Of a DNA stretch of 64,000 bases, positions 1 through 17,387 are shown in pieces; the first letter of the stretch is position 1, and each line of letters opens with the position of its first letter. The notes beneath the pieces are model-generated. The model was not told the DNA's origin. It saw only the letters and a list, made by a program, of their open reading frames with translations, and made no database searches. A program made the position numbers and the translations under genes. Source of the stretch: Salvelinus alpinus (lineage: Eukaryota > Chordata > Actinopteri > Salmoniformes > Salmonidae); NCBI RefSeq assembly GCF_045679555.1, contig NC_092090.1:25568038-25632037 (forward strand). The letters run 5' to 3'.

Positions 1-65
1 CAATATTGTTGTTACGTTACTTAGTTGTTACATGGTTGCTAAGTTGTCTGCTCTTCTCTACTCAG

Positions 66-7681
<7,616 letters not shown>

Positions 7682-7850
7682 GACTATACTGGACTGTAAA
7701 CTCCCACCTGGACAGTCTCACCTCGAACCCACACCTAATGCCCTTGGAGTGTCCACAAACTCCTCATGTCCCACCTAAGAGACACCTCCACCGAAAGAGC
7801 TCTCTACGTTATATGATCAATGGAATTACCTAAATAAAAGCATTACATTA
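7682..7850 (+). terminator. amfr 3' UTR with proximal poly(A) signal
   Basis: After the TGA at 7679-7681 a short UTR leads to a canonical AATAAA at 7833-7838. A second AATAAA at 9430-9435 could serve a longer 3' UTR isoform, since no other gene or clear repeat separates the two. Which one is used cannot be read from the sequence. Confidence 0.5.
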
Positions 7851-9800
7851 CAAAGTGTTATAAGAAGCATGGGCTTTGGCTGCACATGGCACAGGGGCTC
7901 TGCTGTTTTAGGCTGCTCTAGTGAGATATTCGAACTGGTCCTTGGGAATGGTACCAGCCTCCCCTGAACTTTCACCAGGCACCAGAGGCTTAATTGGACA
8001 TGGATAACCAGCGTTTTAAAGGAGTGGTGGGTGTCTGTCTGTTGAGTTTCTGAAGTGCACCGTAAAACGCCACCTCGCACACCTGTCATCACATAGCTCT
8101 AGCCCCCAGCTTCACTAGACTTACCTGTCATTCTCTTTACTGGCCATGATGGAGAAGGAAAGAGCATGGTGTCACAGTCCGAGGATGCTGCTGAGGTTAG
8201 TTAGGGTTTGTTAAGGTGCTGTTGCTACATACAGCTCATAGTGTAATGGAGTGGGACATAGTTTGTATTGGTTTTATTCAACAACAAAAATATTTGTGTT
8301 GTAATGGGCTGAGATTGATATTGATATAATTTGTTGGGTTGATAACAAACTGATGTTATTTTATAAAAATGGAGTGAAAACTGTGAATTAAGAGTAGGTT
8401 TAATAGATTATAACATTGTGAAGCTTTTTATCTTTTAAGAGAATGTCACTTTAGTATTACAGCCTCTTCGAAATATGAATGTACTTTATCCACATAATGC
8501 TGCAGAGAGAGAGTACAAGAGTTTAAATTCTGGCCGTTGTGGAGACCTGGTTGTTAATGTGTTAAATGTCACATATCCACCCAAGACAGAACACTATCTA
8601 AATAGGAAGACGGAATAGTTTTGTATCCAGACAGACAGTTAAACTGTCACCAGTACAGAGTTATAGAATAGTGGATCCCTGACCTCTAGGTCAACCAGTG
8701 GTTTCTATCTGCAGTCTGTATACCTCTAAAACTTCCCAAAGTATACCTACACTGTATTAAACATCCATTGATAGAGGTACAGAAGACTGTATGGGCTCAG
8801 AGGAGTTGGGTTTGAATACTGATGAACCTATCTGATTCACTCACACACTCCATTCCTACACTCCATGTACTGGTAGGTTCATTCTTGCAGACGATATGTA
8901 GGCCTATGTGTTGGATGTCTTTAACTCTAAAGGCTTTTTAAAGTTGAGTGGGTGTTGTGCGTGAATCACAATGGAATGCTTTATTTTACTTTTACCCCAA
9001 AGAACATTGATCCCATGAACTTCCACATGATGCAGATGTCTTTCTGTGAGATGTGCATATTTTTGTGTGTTTGGTTGATGCAAAAGATTTCTCTCTTTCA
9101 GCTTGTTTCATCTGTGGGATTGTAAGACGTTTCTACTAACTGTGTTTCAGAGATGCACCTCTTGTCAAAAACAAAATACACTAGTCAGTTTTTCATTGAT
9201 TCAAGCTATTGATCAACTCATATTTTCATATCCATGTCATATTTTTATATTCATAAGGGGTTATTTTTGTAACCATTGTATATTTGATCTAATCAAAAAC
9301 ATGAATTATTCTTTTGGACTGAGCTTTCCTCATATTTTGTGCCTAAATCAAGAATAGTTATATGGTTTGATTGTGTAAATAATGTAGTTTTTGTAAGAAC
9401 TGCTCAAGTAACATGAACAAATGATCAATAATAAACAGAGCTTCTCTACAGCCAAACGAGCTTTTCTTTGCCTCCTGTTGATAGGCCAAGTACCCCTAGG
9501 GGTCCTAATACCCCAGGTTGGGAACCACTGCTATAGACATTGAGTAATCTCTTTCTAGACAGATGGGTTGCCTCCCACAATGTTACCACTGAGGGAGTTT
9601 GATTCAGCTGAACCGCAGTGCACCGGGCTATGCAGTGAGGGAGGAGCACCCTTCTCAAATGGAACAGTAATCTGCACCACTCGGTCATGTTGTCAACAAG
9701 GCAGCATGATGCATCGTTCAGAAACCTACATCCTCTAACCAATTTTCTAACTCTTTCATTGGGAATACAGATAAAGTGTTTTTATCAAAAGCAATAATTT
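7851..9800. other. Non-coding spacer after amfr
   Basis: No gene-like open frame, splice-supported exon or recognised repeat was found over most of this stretch. It is AT-rich and could be an extended amfr 3' UTR up to the AATAAA at 9430. Around 9490-9535 a short piece (GGTTGGGAACCACTGC) resembles a dispersed fish repeat. Confidence 0.5.
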
Positions 9801-9807
9801 TTAAAGG

Positions 9808-10620
9808 ACCTCTGGGTGGCGCAGTGGTCTAAGGCACTGCATCGCAGTGCGCACGGACCTGGTCAGCCACAGGAGTCACTAGTGCCCGATGAGACAAGGA
9901 TATCCCTACCGGCCAAGCCCTAACCCGGACGACGCTGGGCCAATTGTGCGTCGCCCCATGGACCTCCCGGTCGCGGCAGAGCCTGGGCTCGAACCCAGAG
10001 TCTCTGGTCTCTGGTGGCACAGCTAGCACTGCGATGCAGTGCCTTAGACCACTGCGCCACCAGAGATTCTGGGTTCGAGCCCAGGCTGTCGCAGCCGTCG
10101 GCGACCGGGAGGTCCATGGGGCGACGCACAATTGGCCCAGTGTCGTCCGGGTTAGGGAGGGTTTGGCCGGTAGGGATATCCTTGTCTCATCGCGCACTAG
10201 CGACTCCTGTGGCCAGCGACTCCTGCCTTTAGACCACTGCGCCACCAGAGACTCTGGGTTCGAGACCAGGCTCTGTCGCAGACGGCCGCAACCGGGAGGT
10301 CCATGGGGCGACGCACAATTGGCCCAGTGTCGTCCGGGTTAGGGAGTGTTTGGCCGGTAGGGATATCCTTGTCTCATCGCGGACTAGCGACTCCTGTGGC
10401 GGGCAGGGCGCAGTGCGCGCTGACCTGGTCGCTAGGTGTACGGTGTTACCTCCGACACATTGGTGCAGCTGGCTTCCGGGTTGAATGCGCGCTGTGTTAA
10501 GAAGCAGTGCGGCTTGGTTGGGTTGTGTCTCTCCCGAGCACGTACACGTACGGGAGTTGTAGCGATGAGACAATACAGTAACTACTAACAATTGGATACC
10601 ACGAAATTGGGGAGGAAAAA
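9808..10620. repeat. Folded cluster of tRNA-derived salmonid SINEs
   Basis: At least three copies of one tRNA-derived SINE lie head to head and overlapping. There is a plus-strand head at 9808-9849, a minus-strand copy at about 9850-10064, a plus-strand body at about 10061-10225, and a plus-strand copy from about 10226 that runs to the long 3' body and the end near 10620. Heads carry the pol III A-box-like TGGCGCAGTGG and B-box-like GGTTCGAGNCC. The inverted units can pair over about 150 bp. Short open frames here are chance readings of the SINE. Confidence 0.85.
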
Positions 10621-10689
10621 AGCAATATTTTTTGCATGTGAAAACAGAGTCCTACAATTTATTCCACATTCTTAACCTATGGCCACTTT

Positions 10690-10865
10690 TGTTTTGAGCC
10701 GACTCTACCGTCGGCCAAAATGGAGCACCTGACTCACGCCCGGGAGGCAGCCAGTTCCAAAACGAATGCAATCAACGGCCACAGAAATCGCTAGTGCGCG
10801 ATGAGACAAGGATATCCCTACCGGCCAAACCCTCCCTAACCCGGACGACGCTGGGCCAATAAACT
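10690..10865 (-). repeat. Partial SINE copy, minus strand
   Basis: The region 10785-10862 repeats the middle of the neighbouring SINE in reverse (GCGCGATGAGACAAGGATAT ... CCCGGACGACGCTGGGCC). Its head and tail are lost. Confidence 0.7.
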
Positions 10866-11169
10866 GTTCCCGGTATACCCGGGGCAGTCCCAGGGCATTC
10901 ATCAATGTCATCAGTGTTCATCAGTGTTCCAGCATACACACCTAGGGGCCTGTTGCACAAAAGTAGAATTAAGACATCCGGGATAAATGACTCAGCTGAG
11001 CTCAATGAAGCCAAAACATGTGCGTCCAGGCTTAATTGGTTGCACAAAGACCAAGCCAGGATGAGCAGACACGGATTCATTAAGCCAGGTGAAACCAATC
11101 CTGGATAGGTGCGCGCTCACGGCTCACTCAAATAGACCCCGCCACAGATCACAGATTAACTGATTTACC

Positions 11170-11588
11170 ATGGCAACTAGAGCCGCGTACTTTTCCCCGT
11201 CGGAAGCACAAATCCTCATGGAGGCATACGAGGAGGTAAAAGATATAATTAAGAAGAAAGGCAACACCGCCACAGTGATAAAGCAAAGAGAAAAAGCGTG
11301 GCAAAGTATTGCAGACCGCCTGAATGCGTAAGTAGTGCACAATTACACACTCACCGCTCCGCTGAAACATCACAATTACAATTCAAATATTTAATTCACA
11401 TCTCCAAAAATGCAGTTGTACTGTAATTATGAAACGGTTAAATTTTTAATTGAAATGCACTGCAGATATGAGTGAAATTGTGTAAAGTAACTCCATCACA
11501 CTGTATAAAGCTATGATACATTTTTTGATATTTTTACTGAAAACAAGACAAAAATACCAAGTAATTTTTTGCAGTGTGACTCCATTAA

Positions 11589-11626
<38 letters not shown>

Positions 11627-12766
11627 TAAACATGAACGGGCCAAAACGGACATGGCAGCAGGTCAAAATCAAATACAAGAACATTCTGCAGAATGGTATG
11701 GTCCCTGACTAATATTTAACAAAGCACAAGCATATATTGTACCCAGAAGGTGCCTGCTCACACATTGTCTGTACTGTTTTAGCAGTGAAAAAGAATACCC
11801 ACAGACAAGGCACGGGTGGTGGGTCACCAAAGGCTGACCTTACCCCAGCAGAGGACATGGCCTTGGAGCTAAATAAAGGCAGGCCCGTCTTAGAGGGGAT
11901 CCCTGGGGGGAAAGAGACGAGCATAGGTTCCTCCCAAGATGCCACCCGCTTCATTCAAGGTATGTCCTTCCATCTCTACATGGGATACAATCACATTCAT
12001 ATTGAATCAATTTGGACTGTCTGACTTTGGTTTACCTATTGCCTTGCAGTGTCTGGCAGCACTGTGTTCCTGTTAGAGCCACCAGCACAAGCACCAGACG
12101 ATGCTGATCCAGTGAGTACTCCATCAAAGGCATACTGTAGGCCTGGCATGTCTTGTCTACTAGCTTCAATATGAATCCGATTAAATGTGATAGGGTGAAG
12201 GCCCCAGTGCAGCAGCAACAGCACATGATGGAGACGATGATGAGGAGGAGACCATCTCTCTGGATTCCAGAAGGCATGAGGTATCATGTTAAGACTGTGA
12301 AAGTACTATTTACTCTACAATGGTGAGGAGTCCTCATCAAAATCAAAAAATCTAATTTCTTTTACAGGACCCAGATGCTATACAGTGGGAAAACCAGCCT
12401 GGCAACATAGTGCGTATTAATAAAAGGACACCACATCCTGCCAAATTCCAGCTGCGCTAATTGTATTGTGTTCACAGAGCTCACAAGCTATCAGAAAGTT
12501 GTATGGCAACCACCTCCGGCGCCAAATAGAACTGGCAGACATAGACATTCAGTACAAGAAGAAAAAGATGGAAAATCTTGCACTGGAGTCCGAAATAAAA
12601 AAGAGGACAATTAGGAAACTGGACCTTGAAATAAAAAAACTTGAGAGGGAGGTGAGATATGCCTTCAATGTACACTGTATGCTAACTGTAACACAAATGT
12701 ATTAATCATTATTTTTCTTTCCTCCCCCAGCTCCAAGAAGATGACACAGCTCAAAATAAAAATTAG
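11170..12766 (+). CDS. Harbinger-borne Myb/SANT-like protein, intact, 8 exons
   Basis: Exons 11170-11327, 11625-11695, 11783-11959, 12050-12111, 12194-12280, 12368-12409, 12478-12651 and 12731-12766 all have GT/AG borders and matching phases. They give 268 codons plus TAG with no break. Residues 1-75 form a Myb/SANT-like trihelix of the NAIF1/MSANTD class (FSPSEAQILMEAYEEV, then KREKAW-type and WQQVKIKYKNI helices). The middle is acidic and low in complexity. Residues about 200-268 form a charged coiled coil (ENLALESEIKKRTIRKL). In Harbinger elements this partner is known to bring the nuclease to the DNA ends and the nucleus. The exon model is my inference from splice signals; it could be a dormant transposon gene or one kept by the host. 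Confidence 0.75.
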
Positions 12767-12986
12767 GTATATTCTCGTAAAGTCAAGTGAGCCATGACAT
12801 ATGAGCTCTTATTGTGAGCACACAGGACGGTGGCATCTTTCTAAGGTTTTTTTTATTTTCCCAGCAATCAGTACAACCAAGTCATCGTTATAAGGCATCG
12901 CCCTCTTTTGCCCACCCCCCCAGCACCAGGTGTGGCCACTAGCCTATATGAAGGCCCAAAATTGTGTGTTCCTTTCTGCTCTGACA

Positions 12987-13784
12987 ATGGCATGCCCATT
13001 CGTGCGAGATGTGGTGGATGAAGAAGCACTTGTGCTGAGGAGAGCCTTCAGGCGAGAAAGGGTCTTCAGGGACCGGTTGGACCCACTGGCCTTCCCTGAT
13101 GACCATCTATATGAAAGATACAGGTTTTCTGCAGATGGCATCAGGTATCTATGCAGACTACTGGGTCCCAGTAGATTGGTGTAATATTCCTCATCTTATG
13201 ATTTCAGATGGTCTGCAATGCTGACTGTGTGATCAGCAATGTTGTGGCAAAATGGCCTGGCTCAGTCCATGACTCCAGAATCTTTCGGGCCTCTGAAATC
13301 TATCAGTGCCTATCACAAGGTAAGCCACACAACCCCTATTTATAACCATCATGGCTGTATCAAGAATATCACTGTGTTTATGAGGTAGTAATGATGAGAT
13401 TTTGTGTTGACAGGTGAATTCTCTGGTGTGTTGCTGGGAGACAGGGGGTATGGCTGCCAGCCTTTTCTCCTGACACCTTTCACAGACCCCCAGGAAGCAC
13501 AGCAGGCCTACAACCATGCCCATGCCAGGACCAGGGCCAGAGTTGAAATGACCTTTGGCCTCCTGAAGGCACGCTTTCACTGCCTTCACAAATTAAGGGT
13601 CAGCCCTGTTAGGGCATGTGATATTACTGTGGCTTGTGCTGTCCTCCACAATGTGGCCTGCCTGAGGAAGGAGAGGGCCCCCAGAGTGCCACCAGCCATG
13701 GACTGGGACAATCCGGCAATCTTCCCTGATGACCACAGTGGTCGGCTGCTGAGGGACCAATATGTGTTGAATTATTTTAGTTAG
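12987..13784 (+). pseudogene. Harbinger (HARBI1-like) transposase remnant
   Basis: The first piece (12987-13184) reads through the N-terminal region (VRDVVDEEALVLRRAFRRER ... FSADGIRYLCRLLGPSR). A central block is then missing. Reading resumes at about 13207-13319 with the second catalytic Asp segment (WPGSVHDSRIFRAS), and after an apparent intron at 13414-13784 with LLGDRGYGC and the Glu block RARVEMTFGLLKARF, ending in a clean stop. The deleted part held the first catalytic Asp (usually in a CDGTHI-type motif), so the enzyme is dead. Residual splice sites show the gene was originally multi-exonic. Confidence 0.85.
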
Positions 13785-14899
13785 TATGTGTGCTTTCAAT
13801 TTTGGTTAAATATGTCCTGCGGTGGCAGAGGAATTTGGGTTTTTTTGGGTTCGTTTTTTGACGAATTTGGCCTCTTATGATGTTTGTGCGGTATACTGTG
13901 TGTAATACAAGGTTGCAGGGAGGCTACTGCATCCATTCATTTGTCTGTTCAGTTGATGTGTATGGATTTGTCCTGCATTTATTTTAGTGTGCAGACATGC
14001 AGGGTGTGTTATATACAGACCTTTGAATGTGTATGTATCATTTTGTATAATATGCTTGGATTCTGTGCTTTCCATCTTGTAGAGTCACTGTGACTTCAGT
14101 TTCGAAAGGAGCTGATGGTTTACCTGCTTTGTTTTGTCCTTATTCAATAAAGGAACATAATGTTACACATTGTGTTTTTATATTCATATGGAATGTGTAT
14201 TTGTTTATATGACAGAGTACTAGGGCCACACTGAAGAAAAAGGATAAAGTCATAAATTTATGAGGCTGGTTCTTTCTGCAGAAAAGCTACATATTGTTTT
14301 TACAGTTTTGATACTTATGACAATGTGATACTTAATATTCTGGCACATCAGCATGTCTTTGTTTATGAAACCATACTGAAGTACAATTTCACGAAATGCC
14401 CCACATCTGTCATTTTAACAACTGTCCTCCTTTAAAACAACTGGTTACAATATTATGACTTGTGTTTTTTTCCCCTCTGTGGCCCTAATATTCTATCATT
14501 TTATATATAGCCTTATAGTCTATGGGAAACTGTAAATTATCTAATGATAGCAACATCATCTAAAAATCATTTTTTATCCAAAATCATTGAAATTAATGAT
14601 CACAAACGTTTAAATAATAACAGTGGGTCTAGTTATATGTGATAACAATGTATAGTGAGCAGTGAAATAACTATTGGTTTCCATTTGTGGTGACTGCTGA
14701 CTGACATTAGGGATGAGATTAAATAGATCCTGGAATTTAGCCTGGTCTGGAGCAGGCTAGCTCCACAGAATAAATCTCCATGGTAATTTATACCATAACA
14801 TATCCTCCTGCCCCCTATCCATCTTTAGTGCAACCGGATTACGGATCAATTGAGCCAGGATCACCAAGATATCCTGGCTTAATCCCTTATCCTAGGTCT

Positions 14900-15300
14900 G
14901 CGATTTCTGAGATTAGGCTATGAGTACAATACTTAAAGGGGAAATACTTAGTTGAAACAATAACAAAGCTGTTTCCCCATCTCTGTTCCGGTAAAAAGCT
15001 CAAAGATGGGCCTAGATAAATGTAACCACTCTCAAATGCATAGACATAGCTGTGTATGCAATATATGAAAATTATAGTTTAAGCATGTTTTGAGGCTATA
15101 CAGTGTTTGTTTACATTTACAATGTTTACAAACATTGGATTAAAGCAAGCTTAGATTTTGGGTTCTGATGGGGTATGACAGTTGAATTTAGCTCATGAAG
15201 CATAAATTATATATTATTTAAAAAATCAATGGGTACATATTAATTTATATATCCAAAAATGTATGTGGCAACTGCAGATTGTGGCTTTAAAGGGCTGGCT
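14900..15300. repeat. Dispersed repeat copy A
   Basis: The part at about 15060-15290 shares long stretches with 16320-16490, including TAGTGTTTGTTTACATTTAC-like text, TTTGGGTTCTGATGGGGTA and CTCATGAAGCAT. The two are diverged copies of one unclassified non-coding repeat. No open frame is present. Confidence 0.65.
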
Positions 15301-15539
15301 TCCTGGACACAGCTGGACTAAAAACATGACCAATGGGGATTTCCATTTAAATCATTTTTATTTCTCGGTCTATGTTCAGGCTAATCTGTCTCTGGGAAAC
15401 TGGCCCATAGTGTTATTAGTTAGATTGGACAGTAGATGGCAGTAATCCCATCTCTATGACCACACTGCGTAATGTACACGATCTATTCTATGCGTTACAG
15501 TACAATGTATTTCAGTTACTCACGTAGCCTACATCTGTG

Positions 15540-15650
15540 CGGAGGGAGCTAGAAAGTTCGCATTATTGAATTGTGATGTTCGGATTTATGCGTCATTCGT
15601 TGTAAAAAAAGAAAAACGACCAGCTGATCGAACAACTTGCACTGTGAGTT
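15540..15650 (+). promoter_or_regulatory. Candidate promoter / untranslated first exon of the dipeptidase
   Basis: A unique, CpG-containing stretch in AT-rich, CpG-poor surroundings is followed by a good donor-like CACT|GTGAGT at about 15640. The dipeptidase start codon at 21637 lies only 3 bases after an acceptor (TTTATTTATAG), so at least one untranslated exon must lie upstream. This is the best candidate I see, but the link is inference only. Confidence 0.22.
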
Positions 15651-16063
15651 TTGTTTTGCTAAAAATACTTTACTGTTTAAATAATTATGTTGCCTAGATT
15701 TACTGAATTATTATGTTTTTTTTAATAGAATTTCCGTTATTTGTAGGCCTATTTGCATCATATATTTAGTTGCGTAATGTTTTAGTTCACTCGTTAAAAC
15801 TGTTGACCCATTAACTGTAAATGTTACTTTAAATGTTATGCTCAACTTTAAACGAACTACAATTTTTAAGGATTAATGAAGACTTCATAAACCCTTTATA
15901 AAGCCAATATAGATGTTTAAGAAACCATTCCTAAAGCGAAAGTCAGCAGAATAAATAATAACTAAGCCGTCATCCCGCCTATGTTTCAGTAAAAATCGGA
16001 GGCATACAGCTGGAGAAATGTAACCACTCTCTTATTCATAGTATCAACATTATACTTAAACAA

Positions 16064-16318
16064 TAAGGCACGGGGGGTGTGCGGCTAAGGGCTGTTTTTA
16101 AGCACAAGGCAATGCAGAGTGCCGTGGTGTATTGGCCATATACCACAAACCCTGAGGTGCCTTATTGCTATTATAAACTGGTTATCAACGTAATTAGAGC
16201 AGTAAAAATAAGTGTTTTGTCATACCCGTATAAGTGTTTTGTCATACCCGTGTCTGATATGCCACGGTTGTCAGCCAATCAGCATTCAGGGCTAGAACCA
16301 CCCAGTTTACCATGTAGT
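16064..16318 (+). repeat. MITE-like repeat inside dispersed repeat copy B
   Basis: This recognisable salmonid non-autonomous element (GGCACGGGGGGTGTGCGGC ... CAGCCAATCAGCATTCAGG ... CCACCCAGTTTA) interrupts the second copy of the repeat that flanks it. It contains a small local duplication of GTGTTTTGTCATACCCGT. It has no coding capacity. Ends are approximate. Confidence 0.6.
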
Positions 16319-16319
16319 T

Positions 16320-16500
16320 TTAATCATGTTTTAGGCTATATAGTGTTTGTTTACATTTACTCTATTTACAAACATTGGAGTAAAACAGGCTTATATTTTG
16401 GGTTCTGATGGGGTACGACAGTTGAACTAAACTCATGAGGCATTCTATAAATGATATTCTTCAAGAATCAATGTGTACATATTGTAAAATCTATTGGTCG
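16320..16500. repeat. Dispersed repeat copy B
   Basis: Diverged second copy of the repeat at 15060-15290 (see the shared GGGTTCTGATGGGGTA block). Its left part near 15965-16060 is separated from it by the MITE-like insertion. Confidence 0.6.
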
Positions 16501-16558
16501 CTAAATCCGGAGAAATTACAGACCATGTAAAAAACTGTTGGCCACTAAATTCATAATG

Positions 16559-16795
16559 GGCTCCCGAGTGGCGCAGCGGTCTAAGGCACTGCATCTCAGT
16601 GCTAGAGGCATCACTACAGACCCTGGTTTGATTCCAGGCCGTATCACAACCGGCCGTGATTGGGAGTCCCATAGGGAGCGGCAGACAATTGGCCAAGCGT
16701 CGTTCGGGTCTGGCCGGGGTAGGCTGTCATTGTAAATAAGAATTTGTTCTTAACTGACTTGCCTAGTTGAATAAAGGTTACATAAACAATAAAAA
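16559..16795 (+). repeat. tRNA-derived SINE, complete
   Basis: A full-length copy with tRNA-like head (TCCCGAGTGGCGCAGCGGTC, B-box GGTTTGATTCC), an unrelated body, and a 3' tail TTCTTAACTGACTTGCCTAG...AATAAAGGTTACATAA ending in an A-rich run. The tail matches the 3' end of the LINE at 51958-55745, as expected if that LINE family supplied the reverse transcriptase. Confidence 0.85.
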
Positions 16796-17387
16796 TCTGT
16801 CTAGAAGGACCAAGTAAAAACGGTTGGCTGGTATGCCCTCACCCGTCTGAGCGGTCGGCTGTGAATGCCCTCACCCAACAGATTGGTTTGGTTCTGTCCT
16901 CTATGGTGCTGTCCAGTTAGAACCTGATTTTGAAGCCCATCACAGTACTCTTGACAGTCACCACCATACACACACACGCAGACACAGCTGTTTCCATTTG
17001 AAGAGGTTTATATGGTTTTGGTAATCTGATTGACGTGGAATCTTATTGTTGTGGTTCTATAAGACAAAGATTTGCACACATGTAAACAGTATTAGTACTG
17101 AAGGGACTGTGCGGTGAAGTTAGGTCGAGAAGAGAGGAGCAGGACGGCCTTTTTACACATATCCTTAATTTGTAAAAAGAAAATGTATGTAGCATCTGCT
17201 GATTGCCGCTATAAGCAAATGTCATACTTTATAATTAGTGGCAAAGGATCACATTTGCCAAAGCCCTGGATTTATATATAGGCCAAACCTTTCATATCAC
17301 ACGTTATACAGTATTACTTTGTTTATAGATTATGTTGTGCTTATTAAGGCTTATTAAGGCTTTATGAATGCCATATAAGCAGAATTG

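Larger units (their letters stand above)
10945..14895 (+). mobile_element. PIF/Harbinger DNA transposon
   Basis: A roughly 4-kb element with the two genes typical of Harbinger: a Myb/SANT DNA-binding protein (11170-12766) and a DDE nuclease of HARBI1 type (12987-13784). The left end starts near GGGCCTGTTGCACAAAAG, a typical fish Harbinger terminus. The right end holds related inverted motifs (ATCCTGGCTTAATCCCTTAT) near 14870-14895. Exact ends and target duplication are uncertain. The Myb gene is intact but the nuclease has lost a central block, so the copy cannot move by itself. A (GT)n run at 11591-11623 sits just before one Myb exon. Confidence 0.85.

Noticed and set aside
9490-9540. A separate mobile element around GGTTGGGAACCACTGC
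   Set aside because: Only a short piece resembles a dispersed repeat; ends, length and class cannot be supported.
9829-10591. Several arginine- and alanine-rich open frames on both strands
   Set aside because: They lie wholly within the SINE cluster and reuse the same repeated text in different frames.
12466-12705. Stand-alone small coiled-coil gene
   Set aside because: It is exon 7 of the Harbinger Myb/SANT gene, with acceptor and donor in phase.
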